Of a stretch of DNA of 8,290 bases, positions 5,668 through 8,290 are shown piece by piece. Origin of the DNA: Deltaproteobacteria bacterium (GTDB taxonomy: Bacteria; Desulfobacterota; Binatia; UBA9968); the NCBI GenBank assembly GCA_005878685.1, contig VBLN01000024.1, positions 5,019 through 13,308 of the forward strand, given 5' to 3'. Numbering within the stretch: position 1 is the first letter of the stretch; the number at the start of each line of letters is the position of its first letter. Under the pieces are notes generated by a model, which was given only the letters and a program-made list of their open reading frames with translations, was not told the origin of the DNA and did no database searches. Made by a program: the position numbers and the translations under genes.

Positions 5668-6810
5668 TTATTCCTCCTCTGAACTGTAATGAATGCGAGG
5701 GACCCTAGAGCTGATCGAAGTGAAGATTTCGTATGAGATGGTCTCTGCCCATCGAGCCATCTCGTCTGCCGAGATGGTCTCCGCTCCCTGTCGACCTAAC
5801 AGGACAACTTCATCCCCCTGCTCGACTCCCCCTATATCGGTAACATCGACCATAGTCAAATCCATGCAGATCCGACCGGCAACCGGCGCTCTTTTTCCAC
5901 GAACCAGCACGGCCCCTCGATTTGAGAGAAGTCTGTGGTAACCATCTGCATAACCCAAAGGGAGCGTCGCAATGAGACTCTCCCGTTGCGTCACAAAGCT
6001 CCGACCGTAACTGACGCTTGAGCCTTTGGGCAATGTTTTGAGTTGCAAAATCTGTGTCTTCCAAGAAAGGGCCGGCTTAAGGACCACCTGACTCGTCATC
6101 TCAGGCGCAGGATAGGCCCCATAGAGCATCAGACCCGGACGCACCATAGTGAAGTAAGAAGCCGGCAACGTGATCACGGCAGCGCTGTTGGCGACGTGAA
6201 TCAGAGGGGGATGAAAGCCTTCGCCGCCAATATTATCGATCAGCCTTTTAAAAGTCTTAAGTTGGTTCTGAGTGTAACTTCCCTCGGGACTGTCAGCGTG
6301 GGAAAATATTGATAGGATGCCTTCGAGCTTCAGCGCCTTCAATTTGGCGATCTCGGGAAGCCACGAACGCCTCTCGTCAGGCAAAAAGCCGATCCGACCC
6401 ATTCCGGTATCTATTTTGAGGTGAAAGTCGAGCTTCGCTCCGCGTCGTTGTGCCGCTGACTCTAACTTCCGCATGACCTCTAGCTCGCCAATGACCGGAG
6501 TTAAATGGTGCTTGAGGAGATCGTCGACCTGCTCCGGGTAGATTCCTGCTAAAACGAGAATCGGCGAGCGAACCTCCCCCCGTCGCAATTCTATCGCTTC
6601 CTCTAGGGTGGCCACTCCAAAGCCGTCGCTTCCTTCCTTCTCTAAAACCCTGGCAACTTGCAGGGCACCATGACCGTAGGCATTGGCCTTGATCACTGAA
6701 AGGATCTTGACCCCTGGGCCGACTTTTCTTCTCACCTCACGAAAATTGTGGCGCAGGGGATAAAGATCGACAGCGCAGAATGTGGGGCGTCCTTTAGGAA
6801 GCGGCATCAT
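5668..6810 (-). CDS. alr: Alanine racemase
   Basis: This PLP enzyme interconverts L- and D-alanine and supplies D-Ala for peptidoglycan. The N-terminal TIM barrel begins with CAVDLYPLRHNF and carries the PLP lysine Lys41 in VIKANAYGHGA. Further landmarks are DGFGVATLEEA, KIDTGMGRIGF (Arg139), FSHADSPEG, ANSAA and MVRPGLMLYG. The C-terminal beta domain carries the second catalytic base Tyr268 in VSYGRSF, LPLGYADGY, and AGRICMDLTMVDVTD with the substrate-contacting Met316-Asp317. The 380-aa length is typical. The start at ATG 6810 is the first available after an in-frame stop; a second ATG follows at once. No clear ribosome site precedes either. Its 3' end contains the purH Shine-Dalgarno. It appears to be the first gene of the tight block alr-purH-purD-purE-tsaC-lipoprotein, an unusual place for a cell-wall enzyme. 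A 96-nt spacer separates it from the tRNA-binding protein gene; no convincing promoter is seen there. Confidence 0.97.
   Translation of the reverse strand: MMPLPKGRPTFCAVDLYPLRHNFREVRRKVGPGVKILSVIKANAYGHGALQVARVLEKEGSDGFGVATLEEAIELRRGEVRSPILVLAGIYPEQVDDLLKHHLTPVIGELEVMRKLESAAQRRGAKLDFHLKIDTGMGRIGFLPDERRSWLPEIAKLKALKLEGILSIFSHADSPEGSYTQNQLKTFKRLIDNIGGEGFHPPLIHVANSAAVITLPASYFTMVRPGLMLYGAYPAPEMTSQVVLKPALSWKTQILQLKTLPKGSSVSYGRSFVTQRESLIATLPLGYADGYHRLLSNRGAVLVRGKRAPVAGRICMDLTMVDVTDIGGVEQGDEVVLLGRQGAETISADEMARWAETISYEIFTSISSRVPRIHYSSEEE
5673..5678 (-). promoter_or_regulatory. Ribosome binding site for purH inside the alr 3' end
   Basis: The minus strand reads AGGAGG ten nucleotides before GTG 5662. 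The site coincides with the final Glu codons of alr, and the alr stop codon (5668-5670) falls between it and the purH start. It fixes the non-ATG start of purH and implies coupled translation. Confidence 0.8.
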
Positions 6811-6906
6811 TAAACGAGGCGCGCTAAGTGAGCCTTACACTCGGCCATAACAAATCCACTCTGGCTTGTAAAGAAAGAGAGTCAAAAGAACGAGGTTGAA
6901 GATTTC

Positions 6907-7227
6907 CTATGAAACCTTGGCCCCCACGTCCACCTTCTTTTCCGGAGTCAAGATCACGATGCGGTCTCCATCGGAGGCAGCCAAGAGCATCCCTTGACTC
7001 TCCACGCCGCGCAGTTTCGCCGTTTCAAGGTTTGCCACGACGACGATCTGCGTTCCTACCAGTTGCTCCGGAGCGTAGTGATTTTTAATTCCGGCGACGA
7101 TCTGCCGCTGCTCTGATCCAAGATCGACCTGGAGGATCAAGAGCTTATCCGCGTTGGGGTGAGATTCAGCCTTTTGGACGATTGCAACCCTAAGATCTAG
7201 TTTCCTGAACTCCTCAATGGTGATCAT
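6907..7227 (-). CDS. Stand-alone tRNA-binding OB-fold protein (Trbp111 / MetRS beta-subunit type)
   Basis: This 106-residue protein is one EMAPII/Trbp111-like OB fold, which binds the tRNA elbow without sequence specificity, usually as a dimer. The same fold forms the C-terminal extension of many methionyl-tRNA synthetases, where it improves tRNA capture. Diagnostic segments are DLRVAIVQKAESHPNADKLL (11-30), DLGSEQRQIVAGI (35-47), YAPEQLVG and the signature NLETAKLRGVESQGMLLAA (66-84). The NADKL, RQIVAGI and KLRGVES signatures favour the MetG C-terminal subgroup over CsaA. Start ATG 7227 is preceded by GAGAGGAA about 9 nt upstream. It could assist a MetRS lacking its own C-terminal domain encoded elsewhere; that is inference. 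It lies 96 nt upstream of alr on the same strand and may share its transcript, and is divergent from rubrerythrin across 181 nt. Confidence 0.88.
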   Translation of the reverse strand: MITIEEFRKLDLRVAIVQKAESHPNADKLLILQVDLGSEQRQIVAGIKNHYAPEQLVGTQIVVVANLETAKLRGVESQGMLLAASDGDRIVILTPEKKVDVGAKVS

Positions 7228-7347
7228 AATCTATTCCTCTCAGGCAAAAGCTTTTTTCCAAGATAACAGAAGGCGCTTCGGCAAGAAAGTTTATTCTTGT
7301 TCCTCGAACGTTGAGAGATCATACGGTGCGCCGGTGCCAGGGGGGTC

Positions 7348-7377
7348 TTGACATCTTGTCAGCCCCATGCTTAACAG
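7348..7377 (+). promoter_or_regulatory. Putative sigma70-type promoter for rubrerythrin
   Basis: A perfect -35 hexamer TTGACA lies at 7348-7353. The possible -10 is poor: TTAACA (17-bp spacer) or TAACAG (18-bp spacer) at 7371-7377. A weak -10 fits a regulated promoter. The -10 region is covered by the large palindrome at 7371-7393, and the -35 by a smaller dyad at 7349-7361. Confidence 0.5.
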
Positions 7378-7393
7378 TAATTATTACTATTAA
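7371..7393. promoter_or_regulatory. 11-1-11 AT-rich palindrome, Fur/PerR-like operator
   Basis: The 23-nt element is an inverted repeat centred on T7382. Every position pairs with its mirror except 7375/7389 (C against A). The core is AGTAAT-T-ATTACT. The 1-nt centre and the ATTA-rich 7-1-7 core resemble boxes bound by Fur-superfamily repressors; the PerR consensus is an ATAAT/ATTAT 7-1-7 dyad. It sits over the presumed -10 and just before the Shine-Dalgarno of a rubrerythrin gene, a classic PerR-regulated target. Binding by PerR or Fur specifically is inference. Confidence 0.65.
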
Positions 7394-7397
7394 CAAA

Positions 7398-7403
7398 AGG
7401 AGG
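7398..7403 (+). promoter_or_regulatory. Ribosome binding site of the rubrerythrin gene
   Basis: AGGAGG at 7398-7403 is a perfect Shine-Dalgarno, 5 nt before ATG 7409. It is among the strongest in the window and suggests high expression when the promoter is derepressed. Confidence 0.8.
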
Positions 7404-7408
7404 GTTTT

Positions 7409-7858
7409 ATGGCAAAGGGTCTAAAGGGAACAAAGAGCCACGAGAATTTGAAGAACGCTTTCGCCGGGGAATCCCAGGCGAACCGCCGTTACCTTTATTT
7501 TGCAAGGGTTGCGGACATTGAAGGCTATCCTGATGTCGGAGGGCTCTTTAGAGACACCTCTGAAGCGGAGACCGGTCACGCCTTTGGCCACCTCGATTTT
7601 CTCAAAGAGGTCGGCGATCCGGTTACGGATGTCCCCATCGGCAGCACCGAGAAGAACCTCAAGTCCGCCATCGAAGGGGAAACATACGAATACACGGAGA
7701 TGTACCCAGGAATGGCTAAAACCGCTCGTCAAGAGGGCTTTGCAGAGCTGGCCGAGTGGTTTGAAACTCTAGCGAAGGCGGAAAAGTCCCACGCTGGGCG
7801 CTTCACTAAGGGCCTGGACCGGATCGCCGGGAAAGAGCCGGCCGAAGCCGCGAGTTAA
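7409..7858 (+). CDS. Rubrerythrin without rubredoxin domain (erythrin-like di-iron peroxidase)
   Basis: Rubrerythrins are cytosolic di-iron proteins that reduce hydrogen peroxide to water in anaerobes and microaerophiles. The four-helix bundle aligns from memory with Desulfovibrio vulgaris Rbr, and all diiron ligands appear conserved: Glu21 (FAGESQA), Glu54 and His57 (EAETGHA), Glu91 and Glu94 (EGETYEYTEMYP), Glu125 and His128 (AEKSHAGRF). The protein stops at 149 aa, right after the bundle. The roughly 40-residue C-terminal rubredoxin-like FeCys4 domain of classical rubrerythrin is absent, and no Cys-x2-Cys pairs are present. It must therefore receive electrons from a separate donor. The gene has an excellent ribosome site and a promoter overlapped by a Fur/PerR-like palindrome. 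The Fe-S oxidoreductase gene 56 nt downstream on the same strand is an obvious candidate partner. Family assignment is secure; the physiological substrate is inferred. Confidence 0.94.
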   Translation: MAKGLKGTKSHENLKNAFAGESQANRRYLYFARVADIEGYPDVGGLFRDTSEAETGHAFGHLDFLKEVGDPVTDVPIGSTEKNLKSAIEGETYEYTEMYPGMAKTARQEGFAELAEWFETLAKAEKSHAGRFTKGLDRIAGKEPAEAAS

Positions 7859-7874
7859 TCTTTAACCGGTACGT

Positions 7875-7898
7875 CAGGGCTGGGGCCTCCCGGCCCTG
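7875..7898 (+). repeat. GC-rich hairpin between rubrerythrin and the Fe-S protein gene
   Basis: Positions 7875-7884 (CAGGGCTGGG) pair with 7889-7898 (CCCGGCCCTG) in a 10-bp stem with one T-G wobble, closed by the tetraloop GCCT. No T-run follows (CGACGGCTACTAAAAG), so a rho-independent terminator is unlikely. A stem here could stabilise the upstream rubrerythrin message or reduce read-through, giving more rubrerythrin than oxidoreductase. Confidence 0.65.
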
Positions 7899-7914
7899 CG
7901 ACGGCTACTAAAAG

Positions 7915-8290
7915 ATGGCATCTGAATTCGACTCTAAATCGTTCTGGGATCAGTCTCAGCTTGAAGCGGAGCTGAAGCGCGTCTCCGACATTTGTAACGG
8001 CTGTCGCCGCTGTTATAACCTCTGTCCTTCTTTCAACGATCTGATCGACCGGCTCGATACGGAAGCCGTTGACGGCGATGCGGAGAAGCTTACCAGAGAG
8101 GATTTTAACAGCGTTACGGATCTCTGCTACCAGTGTAAGCTCTGTTACAATCACTGTCCCTACACGCCGCCGCACCGGTGGCAGGTTGACTTTCCTAGAC
8201 TGATGCTGAGATCCAAGGCCGTGGAGACAAGGAAAAAAGGGCAATCGCGGCAGGACCGCTTTCTCGGTCAGGTGGACCGGTTAGGAAAAC
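7915..8290 (+). CDS. GlpC/HdrD-like Fe-S oxidoreductase, N-terminal part (3' end outside window)
   Basis: The first 125 codons are visible and the frame is open at the window end. Two ferredoxin-type [4Fe-4S] motifs are seen: CNGCRRCYNLCP (Cys27, 30, 33, 37) and CYQCKLCYNHCP (Cys71, 74, 77, 81), about 33 residues apart. This is the N-terminal module of the heterodisulfide-reductase-D / GlpC / glycolate-oxidase-subunit family, which normally continues with two CCG (cysteine-rich) domains lying beyond the window. Such proteins pass electrons between quinone, flavin or thiol partners. The start ATG 7915 follows an in-frame TAA (7909-7911) and has only a weak ribosome site. It is 56 nt downstream of the rubrerythrin gene with a GC hairpin between, so it is probably co-transcribed and could be the electron donor for that protein. 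From memory, rubrerythrin/Fe-S oxidoreductase/DUF3501 triplets occur in proteobacteria; the third gene would lie outside this window. Confidence 0.88.
   Translation, partial: MASEFDSKSFWDQSQLEAELKRVSDICNGCRRCYNLCPSFNDLIDRLDTEAVDGDAEKLTREDFNSVTDLCYQCKLCYNHCPYTPPHRWQVDFPRLMLRSKAVETRKKGQSRQDRFLGQVDRLGK

Noticed and set aside
6811..6906. Promoter for alr in the 96-nt spacer (TTGACT at 6880-6885 on the minus strand)
   Set aside because: No acceptable -10 hexamer lies 16-18 nt downstream, so I could not support a promoter call.
7855..8244. Minus-strand open frame of 129 codons at the right end
   Set aside because: It is antisense to the double-cluster Fe-S protein; the Cys-rich motifs on the + strand are diagnostic and this frame shows none.

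Overview
The window reads as a stretch of a Gram-negative bacterial chromosome, roughly 53% GC by eye. Nearly every base is coding or short intergenic space. It carries [4Fe-4S] endonuclease III, an Hsp15-type S4 protein, a probable lipoprotein, a de novo purine block and a rubrerythrin next to a GlpC/HdrD-like Fe-S protein. That mix suggests an uncultured deltaproteobacterium-like or NC10/Nitrospirae-like organism living at low or fluctuating oxygen. The placement is inference from gene content only. I see no mobile element, CRISPR array, tRNA or rRNA.

Left part (1-1332): the 3' end of nth on the + strand converges on a minus-strand hslR (Hsp15) that is broken by an apparent one-base deletion. 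A divergent intergenic region (693-804) then leads to a + strand single-domain cupin.

Centre (1378-7227): seven minus-strand genes, read right to left, are a stand-alone tRNA-binding OB-fold protein (Trbp111/MetG-beta type), alr, purH, purD, purE, tsaC and a 71-residue probable lipoprotein. From alr to the lipoprotein the spacing is tight: a 5-nt gap, a 67-nt gap carrying a symmetric heptamer repeat array, a 29-nt overlap, a short overlap and a 22-nt gap. Several of these genes start with GTG. This looks like one operon combining D-alanine supply for peptidoglycan, three purine-biosynthesis enzymes and the first enzyme of tRNA t6A modification.

Right part (7228-8290): a divergent promoter region holds a strong -35 hexamer and two dyad-symmetric elements, one of them an 11-1-11 AT-rich near-palindrome that resembles a Fur/PerR-family operator. 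It drives a rubrerythrin lacking the rubredoxin domain. A 10-bp GC hairpin follows, then the start of a protein with two CxxCxxCxxxCP clusters that runs off the window. This regulated rubrerythrin/Fe-S oxidoreductase pair, probably for peroxide stress, is the most interesting functional unit. The frameshifted hslR and the purH-purD repeat array are the main structural oddities.
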